A stretch of DNA of 64,000 nucleotides from Flavobacterium pectinovorum (lineage in GTDB: Bacteria; Bacteroidota; Bacteroidia; Flavobacteriales; Flavobacteriaceae), in contig NZ_FRBX01000003.1 in NCBI RefSeq assembly GCF_900142715.1, positions 558,001 to 622,000 on the forward strand, read 5' to 3'. This document shows positions 25,363-34,340 of this stretch, piece after piece; position 1 is the first letter of the stretch, and every line of letters begins with the position of its first letter. A program made the translations under genes and the position numbers. A model generated the notes under the pieces. The model saw nothing but the letters and a program-made list of their open reading frames with translations, was not told the origin of the DNA and searched no databases.

Positions 25363-26754
25363 CTACTCGACAATAAAACAAGACGCCGGCAAATTCGCTT
25401 TATTAAACAAATCAGATTGTATTGTATTTCCCCAAGCGAATCTTACTTTCACGGGATTTTCAACTTTCTTGCTTACCAAAATCACCTGATTATTTTTTAT
25501 TGAAGCTTCTGCAGGAAAGAAAATTCCATCGGCTCCAGCCAATTCAAATTGATTCGAAATTTTATTTTTAAAATGCAATCCTTCTGCATAATCAAACGAA
25601 ACAATTACTTTATTTTTTTCGACTTTAAAATCTTTAAAAAGTGGTCCGTTTACCAAATTAGACTTTAGTCCCGAAGCTTCGGGATACGTTTCTGCCAAAG
25701 CCAAATTCGCCAAACGAATTCCGACATCTTTTTTATTCTTTGGATGAATATCAATTGTATCAGAAATATCAGAAGTCAAAACCATTCCAGTTTTCGGAAC
25801 TTCTTTTAAAATTTTTCTTTGAGAATTTCTAACAATAACATTTGAGAAGTTATTGCTGCCCGTTTTGTACGGCGCAATTTGAACAAAATAAAAAGGAAAT
25901 TCGTCCTGCCAAGCTTTTCTCCAAGACGTAATTAAAGCCGAAAGTGTTTTATTATAAACCAATGAACCAACATTCGATTCACCCTGATACCAAAGTGTTC
26001 CTGCAATTTTAAAACCCGTAATTGGATAAATCATCGCATTATAAGCACGTCCCGGTTGGCGTGGTCCGTATTCTTGTTCGTTGAGTTTTTTGGCATTTTC
26101 TAATAAAACAGGATCATTTTGCACGACTTCTTCCGGTATCCAGATTTCTGCCGGAGTTCCGCCCCAATTGGAAGAAATTAATCCGATTGGAACATTTTTT
26201 AAATCTTCTCTCAAACGTTTGGCAAAAAAATAGCCAATCGCGCTGAAGTTTTTCATCGTTTCCGGAGTCGATTCGACCCAATTTCCCAGCAAGTTATTTT
26301 GTGGCGTTGTCGCAGTTAATTTCGGAACGGTAAAAAATCTGATATTAGGATTTGCCGCATTTTTCATTTCCTCTTCGCCATTGTCAATTCCCCAGCTTGC
26401 AGACATTTCCATGTTCGATTGTCCCGTGCAAAGCCAAACTTCACCAATCAAAATATTTTTAAGAACAACTTCATTATATCCTTTTATCGAAATGGTAAAA
26501 GGTCCGCCGGCTTCTGGCGTTTTAATATGCAATTCCCATTGCGCCTGATTATTGGCGACCACTTTATATTCCTGATTATTCCAGCTCGAAACCAATTTGA
26601 TTTCTTCTTTTGGACTTGCCCAACCCCAAATTTTGACTTCAGCATTGCGCTGTAAAACCATATTGTCGCCAAAAATATTCGGAAGTGTAACGTTTGCCAT
26701 CATAGTACTGGAAATCAATAGAAAGAAAACAAACTTAAATATATTATTTTTCAT
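25363..26754 (-). CDS. Sialate O-acetylesterase-like (SASA) carbohydrate esterase
   Basis: The 463-residue protein has a signal peptide (ending MMAN). The catalytic serine lies in LCTGQSNMEMSASWG. GGTPAEIWIPEE and ITGFKIAGTLWYQGESNV are conserved SASA-domain blocks, and the Asp-His pair is in SDISDTIDIHPKNK. The family removes acetyl groups from sugars; next to a mannan locus and a CE2 esterase it probably deacetylates acetylated gluco- or galactomannan rather than sialic acid (inference). Its start overlaps the upstream CE2 gene by 11 bases, so the two are translationally linked. Confidence 0.9.
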   Translation of the reverse strand: MKNNIFKFVFFLLISSTMMANVTLPNIFGDNMVLQRNAEVKIWGWASPKEEIKLVSSWNNQEYKVVANNQAQWELHIKTPEAGGPFTISIKGYNEVVLKNILIGEVWLCTGQSNMEMSASWGIDNGEEEMKNAANPNIRFFTVPKLTATTPQNNLLGNWVESTPETMKNFSAIGYFFAKRLREDLKNVPIGLISSNWGGTPAEIWIPEEVVQNDPVLLENAKKLNEQEYGPRQPGRAYNAMIYPITGFKIAGTLWYQGESNVGSLVYNKTLSALITSWRKAWQDEFPFYFVQIAPYKTGSNNFSNVIVRNSQRKILKEVPKTGMVLTSDISDTIDIHPKNKKDVGIRLANLALAETYPEASGLKSNLVNGPLFKDFKVEKNKVIVSFDYAEGLHFKNKISNQFELAGADGIFFPAEASIKNNQVILVSKKVENPVKVRFAWGNTIQSDLFNKANLPASCFIVE

Positions 26755-27832
26755 TTAAGAGCTTTTTTAGAAATGGAGCATATTCAGCTGCTAAAACTTT
26801 GTGATCATTAACATCAGGATGCCCTAAACAACCTTTTGGAGTCATTGGTTTAAATTTAAAAATCAAGATTGGTTGATGTGTTTTGTCTTCCGCGAAAGCG
26901 TTTTTAACTTTCTTCAGACAATCTTCAAAAACTAATGCTCTTTCTCCGCCTACCATTGGGCTGTTTGTGATCACAATTTGTGCTTTCGGATTATGTTTGT
27001 ACAACATTTTTATAAAGTTGATGTAGTTTGAAACATGCTTTTCAGCATTAAAAGGAAGACGCTCTTTTTTGCCATCTCCACCAGAAAAATCATTGGTTCC
27101 CAAAGCAATACTGATAATATCAGGCTGAAAAGCAAAATCGTATTTAGGTTTAGAATTGTCTTTGGTTAAATATAAATTCTGATAAACATCAGGCATTATC
27201 GCTTCGTCTTTGTTCTCGTCGTTCCAGTTTCTATACATTCCAATTCCGGAAACGGAGCTTACCAAATAATCAACATCAATTTTTCTTGAAATTCTGGGGC
27301 CATAAGCAAAATAACCATTATGATGATCCATATATTCTCCCTTATCACAATCAACTGAATCACTCGCAGCAGCACAAGTAATAGAATCACCAATAAATTC
27401 GATTTTCTTTTTCTTCTTTGCAGAAATTGAAGTTAGTTTTGCTGTTGTCCCGGCAAATAAAATATTTCCGCTTTGAGCTTCGGTATTTTTATAAATTTCA
27501 AGTCTATGGACTTTTTTGTTAGTTGTAGTTTTTATTGGAAAAGACTGAACTGCGCCTTTTTCAATTCTTATTTTTCCCAAATATTTTCCATCTAAGACCA
27601 ACGAAACATAATTATGATGTTCGTACGAATCAACACTTTGAAGCGAAATTGAACATTCGGTTCCAGTAAAATTAAATGAAACAGAAGAAGCTGTTCCAAT
27701 TAAAATTACTTTATTATTTTCAAGTTTATCAACTCGGCCGTTATAAAGAAATGTATTGGTTTTGTTTTGAGATTGAGAAACAACCGAAACCATCAAAAAC
27801 AGAATTAAAAGCGGTATTTTTTTTAGAAACAT
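26744..27832 (-). CDS. CE2-type SGNH acetyl esterase
   Basis: I place the start at ATG 27832 (362 residues), where a clean signal peptide begins (MFLKKIPLLILFLMVSVVSQS). A longer in-frame start at 27916 adds 28 residues with no export signal. Residues about 25-140 form a jelly-roll domain, followed by the SGNH hydrolase: serine in EFIGDSITCAAA, ALGTNDFSGGDG, and the Asp-His pair in LGHPDVNDHKVLA. This two-domain form is CE2, which transfers or removes acetyl groups on mannan and xylan. It is the first gene of a two-gene unit with the SASA esterase. Confidence 0.88.
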   Translation of the reverse strand: MFLKKIPLLILFLMVSVVSQSQNKTNTFLYNGRVDKLENNKVILIGTASSVSFNFTGTECSISLQSVDSYEHHNYVSLVLDGKYLGKIRIEKGAVQSFPIKTTTNKKVHRLEIYKNTEAQSGNILFAGTTAKLTSISAKKKKKIEFIGDSITCAAASDSVDCDKGEYMDHHNGYFAYGPRISRKIDVDYLVSSVSGIGMYRNWNDENKDEAIMPDVYQNLYLTKDNSKPKYDFAFQPDIISIALGTNDFSGGDGKKERLPFNAEKHVSNYINFIKMLYKHNPKAQIVITNSPMVGGERALVFEDCLKKVKNAFAEDKTHQPILIFKFKPMTPKGCLGHPDVNDHKVLAAEYAPFLKKLLNEK

Positions 27833-27990
27833 AATATTATTCGTTAAATCTAAATGAGATTCACAAATATATCTGAAATAAGGTTTTAAAAAAGATACTA
27901 AAACATCAAAAGACAATAAAAAAACACCAAAATATTATATTCTTTTTTACGTTTTATTATTCACATCAAAACCTCGTAAAGAACTATTGC

Positions 27991-28021
27991 TTTGATATTC
28001 AAAAGCTACGCGCTATCTTTA
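27991..28021 (+). promoter_or_regulatory. Promoter for the NlpC/P60 gene
   Basis: TTTG at 27991-27994, a 19-base spacer and TATCTTTA at 28014-28021 match the flavobacterial promoter (TTTG, about 19 bases, TAnnTTTG) at all fixed positions but the last. It would give a leader of about 25 bases. It is among the best-spaced promoters in the window. Confidence 0.6.
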
Positions 28022-28053
28022 TAAATTAATGTTCTGATTCAACTTCAAAAAAA

Positions 28054-28563
28054 ATGAAATCAAGTCTCTATATATTATTTTTTTCTGCCATTTTATGTTC
28101 TTCGTTTACTTGTAAAAAAGAAGATAAAACAGAGGCAATTCAAATTCAGAAACCATCAACTAAAATCGACCGCGATTCTATTGTCAGTTACGCTAAAAAC
28201 TATATAGGCGTTCCGTATGTATATGCAGGAAGTGATCCGAAAAAAGGATTTGACTGTTCCGGATTTGTGAGTTATGTTTTTAAAAATTTTGGCATGACTT
28301 TACCCAGAAGCTCCAGTGGTTATAAAGATTTGGGAACTGCATTAAATCCTGAAGAATTTAAAGTTGGTGATATTTTGGTTTTCTACGGCTATAAAGACAG
28401 AACTGTTGTGGGACATCTCGGCATTATTTGCGAGGCTAATGGAATGCAATCTAAATTTATTCACGCTTCATCTGGAAAAGTGCAAAGCGTTACTATTACT
28501 TCATTAGACACGGAACATTACACAAAACGTTTTTATAAATGTATTGATGTAATTTCTAAGTAA
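28054..28563 (+). CDS. NlpC/P60 peptidoglycan endopeptidase, lipoprotein
   Basis: The 169-residue protein has a signal with Cys20 in FTCKKED. The NlpC/P60 domain spans about 40-165: GVPYVYAGSDPKKGFDCSGF with catalytic C68, GHLGI with H121 and FIHASSG with H137. Such enzymes cut the gamma-D-Glu to diamino-acid bond in wall peptides. A convergent L,D-transpeptidase gene lies downstream, and a palindrome separates them. The protein is short, the catalytic domain alone, as in small Spr-like enzymes. Confidence 0.92.
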   Translation: MKSSLYILFFSAILCSSFTCKKEDKTEAIQIQKPSTKIDRDSIVSYAKNYIGVPYVYAGSDPKKGFDCSGFVSYVFKNFGMTLPRSSSGYKDLGTALNPEEFKVGDILVFYGYKDRTVVGHLGIICEANGMQSKFIHASSGKVQSVTITSLDTEHYTKRFYKCIDVISK

Positions 28564-28570
28564 GGTATTT

Positions 28571-28662
28571 TTTTGCCACGAATTGCACGAATTATCACAA
28601 ATTAAATATCATGCTTTTCCGCCCATAAAAATTGGTGGAAATTCGTGAAATTCGTGGCAGAA
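28571..28662. repeat. GCCACGAATT palindrome between convergent genes
   Basis: Arms at 28571-28603 and 28630-28662 pair at 28 of 33 positions, built of repeated CACGAATT words. It lies between the convergent NlpC/P60 and L,D-transpeptidase genes and probably serves both as a terminator. Related copies are at 22187-22222/22591-22626 and 39851-39924. Confidence 0.8.
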
Positions 28663-28674
28663 CTTTTTTAAAAT

Positions 28675-30252
28675 TTATTCCTCAGTCAATAATTTGATTA
28701 AACTATCATCTCTTTTATAAACATCTTTATAAAAATTCAAATTTCCGTCTCGATCTACCCAAGCAGTAAAATAACCAATGTAAACGGGAACTTTCTTTTT
28801 TAGACTCACCCAGTTTTCTTTTCCTGCGTGCATTGCTTTATCAATTCTGGCAGGCGTCCACGAAGGATCTTGTTTTAAAAGTTCGATTGCCAATTCTCTT
28901 GGTTTTCCTACACGAACGCAACCATGACTAAAAGCTCTGTTTTCTCTTTCGAACAAACTTTTTGCAGGCGTATCGTGTAAATAAATATTATTTGAATTTG
29001 GGAATAAAAACTTCACTAAACCAAGCGAATTATTTTTTCCGGGTAATTGACGAACAGCACCGTTATTCCATTCCAGATTTTTCTGAGCCAGGTAATTCTT
29101 GTTCTTAGCCATTCCGGGTTTTATTTCACTTTTAATGATACTTGGAGGAACATTCCAATACGGGCTAAATACGATATTGTTCATCATTCCGCTAAAAATA
29201 ACGGTTTTATTCATTGTTTTTCCTACCACGACCGGAGATACAAATGCAATATCATGATTGCGAATTAAATACAATCTAAATTCCGGGATGTTGACTTCGA
29301 TATATTCTTTTCCTTTTTCAAGTTCAGGATCTATCCATCGGCAACGTTCCATATTAGCAATTATGGTTTTGATTCTTTCTGAAACAGTAACATTGAGCTC
29401 AGCAATATGTTCTGGTAAAATGATGTTTTTTGGAGTTAAACCGTGGTGTAATTCATAAGTTCTAATAGCTTTTATTAAAGTAGAATCACATATATTACTT
29501 TTAGTATCTTCTTTAAGATCTCCGGTTACGTAAAGTCTTTCTCTTATTTGCCCAATTGAAGCTACAGAATCTCCTAATTTAAAACTTTTAAAATCGACGT
29601 CAGTCTGAATGGCTTTCCATCCTCCTTTCTTTTCAATTTCTCTGTATTCATGCAGTGCGTCACGAAGCTTATAATATTGACTGAACATCTTGCTCTTTTT
29701 GTCATCACTAATCGTAGCTTTGTTATAAATAGAATCTGAAAAAACCTGATAATTGACTTTTTTTCGTGGCAAAAGCCATTCCAGCTCTCTTGAGGTTTTT
29801 TCGTCTACGCCAGAAACTTTCTGAACGTAATAAAAATACAAGTTTGAGATCATTAAATCAGTATCTGATTTTGATAACTTATTTTCAGCGGTATGTTCAA
29901 AAACAGGATTGATTTGTTCCTTATACGGAAAATTAGCTTTTAAACCTTCCTGTTCTAATCCTTTGTATTTATTGAATAAGGTATTTCCGTACTCTACAAC
30001 ACCTTTGTTGTCCAGCCACAATTGAGTCGATTTATTTTTCTTGTATAAAGCAAAAACCTCATTCTGAAACTTAATCAGTTTAGGATATGTTTTATAAAAA
30101 GCGGAAATACCAGCACTATCGATTTTAATTTTCAGTTCAGGAACTACTTCCTCTGAAGGTTTTTTTAATATTTCTTTGCTTTCTTCTTTCTTATTACAAG
30201 AAAAAACAGCCATAAGAAGCACAAAAGCAACAATCGAATAGAAAATTTTCAT
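28675..30252 (-). CDS. YcbB-type L,D-transpeptidase lipoprotein
   Basis: The start is set at ATG 30252 (525 residues), giving a lipoprotein signal ending VFSC; an upstream ATG at 30291 adds 13 poor residues. The protein has the long N-terminal scaffold, a peptidoglycan-binding-like segment (about 235-300) and the YkuD catalytic domain, with NSNNIYLHDTP and the catalytic cysteine in RAFSHGCVRVGKP. It forms 3-3 peptidoglycan cross-links or attaches proteins. Length and domain order match the YcbB/LdtD branch. Confidence 0.92.
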   Translation of the reverse strand: MKIFYSIVAFVLLMAVFSCNKKEESKEILKKPSEEVVPELKIKIDSAGISAFYKTYPKLIKFQNEVFALYKKNKSTQLWLDNKGVVEYGNTLFNKYKGLEQEGLKANFPYKEQINPVFEHTAENKLSKSDTDLMISNLYFYYVQKVSGVDEKTSRELEWLLPRKKVNYQVFSDSIYNKATISDDKKSKMFSQYYKLRDALHEYREIEKKGGWKAIQTDVDFKSFKLGDSVASIGQIRERLYVTGDLKEDTKSNICDSTLIKAIRTYELHHGLTPKNIILPEHIAELNVTVSERIKTIIANMERCRWIDPELEKGKEYIEVNIPEFRLYLIRNHDIAFVSPVVVGKTMNKTVIFSGMMNNIVFSPYWNVPPSIIKSEIKPGMAKNKNYLAQKNLEWNNGAVRQLPGKNNSLGLVKFLFPNSNNIYLHDTPAKSLFERENRAFSHGCVRVGKPRELAIELLKQDPSWTPARIDKAMHAGKENWVSLKKKVPVYIGYFTAWVDRDGNLNFYKDVYKRDDSLIKLLTEE

Positions 30253-30371
30253 AATGATTTTTTCAATAAAAATAGAAAAGTTTTGATACAAATAACGCTT
30301 TTACAAAAAATAAAGTCACTCACTTACGAACAATTATATTCTTTTAAAACAATTTAATTAATGAGCATAAA

Positions 30372-30404
30372 AAAACTCCGGATACATTACATATCCGGAG
30401 TTTT
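30372..30404 (-). terminator. Intrinsic terminator after the DUF1573 gene
   Basis: A perfect 13-bp stem (30372-30384 with 30392-30404) has a 7-base loop and a T run on the minus strand. It lies 26 bases past the DUF1573 stop. Confidence 0.85.
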
Positions 30405-30429
30405 CCCCTTTATAATCAACCTTTTATTT

Positions 30430-30846
30430 TTAGATAACTGTTCCTTTTAATGTAAGGATTTTTGGTGTTTCTTCTGCACTTGTTGTTACAGTAACTGTTT
30501 TTGTAAATGCACCTTTATTTGCTGCATTATAAGTTGCTGTTACTTTTGCTGATTTACCTGGTAAAATTGGCTCTTTTGTGTAATCTGTTGCTGTACAGCC
30601 ACAAGATCCTTTTACATTGGTAATTACAACGGCAGTTTTTCCTGTATTTTTAAATTCGTAAACAATTGCTTTTGGTGTTCCTTGCGGAATCTCACCTACA
30701 TCAACTGTTTCTGCTTTCCAAAGTATGGTTGATGCTGCAATTGTACTGTTTTCATTTGTGTAAACTAATGACTGAACTGGCGCTATAGCAGAGAAAGACA
30801 TTAATCCTAAAGCTAAAGCCAGCATTGAAATTTTGATAATTTTCAT
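30430..30846 (-). CDS. DUF1573 secreted protein
   Basis: The 138-residue protein has a signal peptide (ending SAIAP, about 23) and one DUF1573 Ig-like domain with the typical VDVGEIPQGTPKAIVYEFKNTGKTAVVI pattern and GSCGCTATDY. The paired cysteines of GCGCT-type motifs may bind metal or form a disulphide. These small proteins are common in Bacteroidota and poorly understood. It is transcribed away from the histidine kinase gene and has its own terminator. Confidence 0.88.
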   Translation of the reverse strand: MKIIKISMLALALGLMSFSAIAPVQSLVYTNENSTIAASTILWKAETVDVGEIPQGTPKAIVYEFKNTGKTAVVITNVKGSCGCTATDYTKEPILPGKSAKVTATYNAANKGAFTKTVTVTTSAEETPKILTLKGTVI

Positions 30847-30888
30847 AATAAATTTATTTAAAGTGGTTTATGGTTAAATTTCCTTTAT

Positions 30889-30896
30889 CAAAAGTA
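30889..30896 (-). promoter_or_regulatory. Candidate -7 element (TACTTTTG) for the DUF1573 gene
   Basis: The minus strand reads TACTTTTG, an exact TAnnTTTG match, 43 bases upstream of the start. No TTG lies at the ideal -33 spacing. Confidence 0.4.
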
Positions 30897-31018
30897 GTTT
30901 AGATAAAAACAATTCGCTGTTAAGCGGTTTCAAATGTTTGTTAACGACTTGTTAACGGATATTTTTCATTTAGTTTCTTTTAATTTTTAACTATATTACA
31001 CTATCAAAATACTTTTCA

Positions 31019-32281
31019 TTGAAAATAAATAAACTCAACAGTATCATTCTTTTAGGACTTATTGCTATCATAGGTATTTTGGTAGCACAATTACTTTGGA
31101 CCAGAGAAGCCTTTACTTTAGAGCAAAAAAAGCTAAGCCAAAAAACCCATATTGCATTGCTTGAAGTGGCAAAAAAGCTATACGAAGGCACCAATCATGA
31201 GTTGCCGGCGCAGAATCCTGTTCAGAAAATTGCCAATGACTATTATATAGTAAATGTCGAAAATGATTTTGAACCTGATATTCTGGAATTTTACCTGAAA
31301 ACGGAATTCAAAAAAATGAATATCACTACTGATTTTGAATATGCTATGTACAATTGTCAAAGTGACGAAATGGTATATGGAAATTATATTTCATTATCTA
31401 AGCAAGAAAAAGGAAAACAATCCGTTTATTTTCCGAAGCATAAAAATCTTGTTTATTATTTTGCTGTTCGTTTCCCCAATGAAACATCTTATCTGTTTAG
31501 TTCGATGCGTTTTTGGTTTGTACTTTCAATCGTATTGATTCTTATTCTGTTAATTTATGTCTATTCTATTTTTACGCTTTTACAACAAAAAAAATATTCT
31601 GAATTGCAGCGCGATTTTATCAATAATATGACGCATGAATTTAAAACACCGCTCTCTTCGATTTTAATCGCCTCGAAGTACTTAATTGAACAAAATCCGA
31701 TTAAAGAAGATAAAAAACTGCATACTTATACAGACATTATTATAAAGCAAAGTCATAAATTAAATCATCATATTGAGAAAATTTTAAATACTTCAAAGTC
31801 TGATTATAAGACTTTAGAACTAAAAAAAGAATCTATTTTGATTGTTCCTGTTTTGGAAGAAACAATTGAAAACATTGCATTAAAGTACCCTGAAGCAAAC
31901 ATAAAAATTAGTGCAAAATCAAATGATTATAAAATTGAAACCGACGTTTTTCATTTTACCAATTTGATTTACAATTTATTAGACAATGCAGTGAAATATT
32001 GTAATGAAAAACCTGAAATTACGATTAAGATTACAGAAGAAAATCAGGTTTTAAAATTAGCTTTTATTGATAACGGAATCGGAATTTCGATTAAAAATAT
32101 ATCTTTAATCTTTGATAAGTTTTACCGCATTCAAAATGAAAAAAGCAATGAAGTCAATGGTTTTGGCCTTGGTTTATACTATGTAAAAGAAATTTGCAAT
32201 TTGCAAAACTGGAAAATAAAAGCCGAAAAGAACGAAATAAAAGGTGTTACTATCACCATATCAATTCCTTATAAAAAATGA
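31019..32281 (+). CDS. Sensor histidine kinase (RprX-like)
   Basis: The 420-residue kinase begins at TTG 31019; no in-frame ATG lies upstream and the first internal ATG would remove the first membrane helix. Transmembrane segments are about 8-27 and 165-187, enclosing a periplasmic sensor of about 135 residues. HisKA has H206 in MTHEFKTPLSS; the ATPase domain has NLLDNAVKYCNE, FIDNGIGIS and GFGLGLYYVKEIC. It autophosphorylates and passes phosphate to the response regulator encoded 4 bases overlapping downstream. The signal is unknown. Confidence 0.93.
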   Translation: MKINKLNSIILLGLIAIIGILVAQLLWTREAFTLEQKKLSQKTHIALLEVAKKLYEGTNHELPAQNPVQKIANDYYIVNVENDFEPDILEFYLKTEFKKMNITTDFEYAMYNCQSDEMVYGNYISLSKQEKGKQSVYFPKHKNLVYYFAVRFPNETSYLFSSMRFWFVLSIVLILILLIYVYSIFTLLQQKKYSELQRDFINNMTHEFKTPLSSILIASKYLIEQNPIKEDKKLHTYTDIIIKQSHKLNHHIEKILNTSKSDYKTLELKKESILIVPVLEETIENIALKYPEANIKISAKSNDYKIETDVFHFTNLIYNLLDNAVKYCNEKPEITIKITEENQVLKLAFIDNGIGISIKNISLIFDKFYRIQNEKSNEVNGFGLGLYYVKEICNLQNWKIKAEKNEIKGVTITISIPYKK

Positions 32282-32961
32282 AAAATTTTAAAATTCTTTA
32301 TACCGAAGATGATGAAACATTAGCGTTTCTGACCAAAGACAATCTCGAACAAAATAATTACGACGTAGTTCATTGCTGTGATGGGAAATCAGGTTTGGAA
32401 GCTTTTAAAAAAGAAGATTTCGACATTTGCATCCTTGACATTATGTTGCCAAAAATGGATGGATTTGAATTGGCAACCGAAATTAGAAAAAGTAATACTG
32501 ATATCCCTATTATTTTCCTTTCGGCCAAAACCTTAAAAGAAGACCGTATTAAAGGATTGCGTTTAGGTGCCGACGATTATCTCGTAAAGCCCTTTAGCAT
32601 TGAAGAATTATTATTGAAAATTGGAATTTTCCTGAAACGTTCGCAGAAAAATAATATAACAGAAAGCATTGTTTATACTATTGGAAAATATCAATTTGAT
32701 TTCACGAATTTCTTTCTTTTTAATGAAGATGAAAAAATAGGCCTTACACAACGCGAAGCCGAACTTTTAAAATTATTTTATGATCATAAAAATATGGTTT
32801 TAAAAAGAGAAAAAATACTTTCGGCACTTTGGGGAAATGACGATTATTTTACAGGAAGAAGTCTGGATGTTTTTATTTCGCGTTTACGCAAAATTTTAAT
32901 CAATGAAGAAGGTATTTCTATAGAAAACATACACGGTGTTGGTTTTCGTTTTAAGATGTAA
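32278..32961 (+). CDS. OmpR-family response regulator (RprY-like)
   Basis: The 227-residue protein has a receiver domain with acidic pocket EDDE and phosphoacceptor D54 in CILDIMLPKMDGFE, and Lys in YLVKPFS. A winged-helix DNA-binding domain follows (about 130-227: LTQREAELLKLFYDH, FTGRSLDVFISRLRKIL). It overlaps the kinase gene by ATGA, so the two form a translationally coupled pair. The RprXY resemblance is based on overall features only. Confidence 0.95.
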   Translation: MKNFKILYTEDDETLAFLTKDNLEQNNYDVVHCCDGKSGLEAFKKEDFDICILDIMLPKMDGFELATEIRKSNTDIPIIFLSAKTLKEDRIKGLRLGADDYLVKPFSIEELLLKIGIFLKRSQKNNITESIVYTIGKYQFDFTNFFLFNEDEKIGLTQREAELLKLFYDHKNMVLKREKILSALWGNDDYFTGRSLDVFISRLRKILINEEGISIENIHGVGFRFKM

Positions 32962-33019
32962 TTTATTGCTACTATTTATTTCAAAATTTTGTATTTTTAA
33001 TATCTAAACTTTTTCAGAT

Positions 33020-33784
33020 ATGAAATTTCATCATTTAAGAAATGCCACTTTAGTTATAGAAACAGATGAACATGTTATTTTAGTTGATCCGATGTTAGGA
33101 AAAAGAAAAACGATTCCGCCTTTTACCATCTTTCGATACAAACCTAAAAGAAATCCATTAGTTGCTCTTCCTAAAAATAGTAGGGATATTTTAAGTAAAG
33201 TTACACATTGCCTGATTACACATTTGCATCCTGATCATATTGACAAAGCCGGCGAAGTTTTTTTAAGACGAAAAAACATTCCTGTTACCTGCAGCATTAA
33301 AGATGAAAAAACACTAACAACAAGAGGTTTAAATATTGTTCAAAGTTTGAATTATTGGGAACCACAAGAATTTTTAAACGGGAAAATTACTGGAATTCCT
33401 GCTATTCATGGTTACGGATTTATTGCAAAATTAATGGGGAATGTAATGGGTTTTCATATTGAATTAGCAAATGAAAAATCCGTATATATTAGTTCTGACA
33501 CTGTTTTCACAGAGCATGTTCAAAAAGTTCTTGTTGAATTTAAACCTGAAATTGCCGTTGTAGCCTGCGGAACTGCCCGACTTGACATTGGTCAGCCTTT
33601 GTTAATGCGAATGAACGATATTTTGAAATTTGTTGCTTTAGCACCAAATCAGGTTTTTGCAAATCATTTGGAGGCTTTAAATCATTGTCCCACAACTAGA
33701 AAAGAATTAAGAGAAGCATTATCAGAGAATAATCTTTTGGATAAAGTTTCGATTCCTGAGGATGGGGAGAATGTTTCTTATTGA
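33020..33784 (+). CDS. Metallo-beta-lactamase-fold hydrolase (UlaG/UPF0173-like)
   Basis: The 254-residue cytoplasmic protein has the metal-binding THLHPDHID motif (HxHxDH), ending histidine-bearing NHLEALNHC and IHGYGF. The start MKFHHLRNATLVIETDEHVILVDPML is typical of UlaG-like lactonases and related phosphoesterases. The reaction cannot be set from sequence. A possible promoter is TTG 32966-32968 with TATTTTTA at 32992-32999. It is convergent with the GIY-YIG gene, with a long inverted repeat between them. Confidence 0.85.
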   Translation: MKFHHLRNATLVIETDEHVILVDPMLGKRKTIPPFTIFRYKPKRNPLVALPKNSRDILSKVTHCLITHLHPDHIDKAGEVFLRRKNIPVTCSIKDEKTLTTRGLNIVQSLNYWEPQEFLNGKITGIPAIHGYGFIAKLMGNVMGFHIELANEKSVYISSDTVFTEHVQKVLVEFKPEIAVVACGTARLDIGQPLLMRMNDILKFVALAPNQVFANHLEALNHCPTTRKELREALSENNLLDKVSIPEDGENVSY

Positions 33785-33820
33785 ATTAAAATTTTGTTTT
33801 AAATTTTGTCAATCTTTGTC

Positions 33821-33943
33821 GAGCTACTTGCGGAGATTCCTCCTCCGTCGGAATGACAAACTTTGTGATGACTTTGTGTAATAAACTTAGATAATACGTT
33901 CTGTATGTCATTCCGACGGAGGAGGAATCTCCGCAAGCAACTC
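33821..33943. repeat. GTCATTCC-type long inverted repeat, copy 3 (inside-out)
   Basis: Arms at 33821-33857 and 33907-33943 pair at 35 of 37 positions around a 49-base loop. Compared with copy 1 the arms are in the opposite order, so GTCATTCC faces the loop rather than the outside. It ends 7 bases from the GIY-YIG stop, between convergent genes, where it can serve as a two-way terminator. Confidence 0.85.
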
Positions 33944-33950
33944 CGCAATA

Positions 33951-34265
33951 CTATTCAAATAAATAATTCAAAAAATCGAAATCCGGATTAATTGTTTTTA
34001 TCAGCTCTAATTTTTTCTCTCTCCTCCATCCTTTAATTTCCTTTTCACGAGTAATTGCATCCTGAACCCATGTGAACTTTTCGTAGTAAAGTAAAAACTC
34101 AACAATATATTTTGAAGCAAAAGTTTTATTCTTTAATAAAATATTTTCTTTATGTTGATTCAGCCTTATCCTTAAGTTATTTGTAACTCCAGTATAAAAA
34201 ACCGTTTTGGTTTTATTTGTTATAATATAAATATAATATGTATGAAAACCTTCTTGAAATTGCAT
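33951..34265 (-). CDS. GIY-YIG nuclease domain protein
   Basis: The 104-residue protein is a single GIY-YIG domain: YYIYIITNKTKTVFYTGVTNNLRIRLNQHKE carries the two short motifs (YIYII and YTGVT), the arginine and the histidine, and the later KEIKGWRREKK block is typical. Such small UvrC/Slx1-like proteins are abundant in Flavobacteria. Their role in DNA repair or as former endonucleases is unsettled. It stands alone, convergent with the upstream hydrolase gene. Confidence 0.9.
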   Translation of the reverse strand: MQFQEGFHTYYIYIITNKTKTVFYTGVTNNLRIRLNQHKENILLKNKTFASKYIVEFLLYYEKFTWVQDAITREKEIKGWRREKKLELIKTINPDFDFLNYLFE

Positions 34266-34340
34266 AATTAATGAATTCTTATTCTGATATAAAAATAAGA
34301 AAATTCTTTAATTTAAAATTTTATTTACGATTAAAAAAAT

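Noticed and set aside
27833..27916. Longer start for the CE2 esterase
   Set aside because: The 28 added residues lack export features and the internal ATG begins a normal signal peptide.
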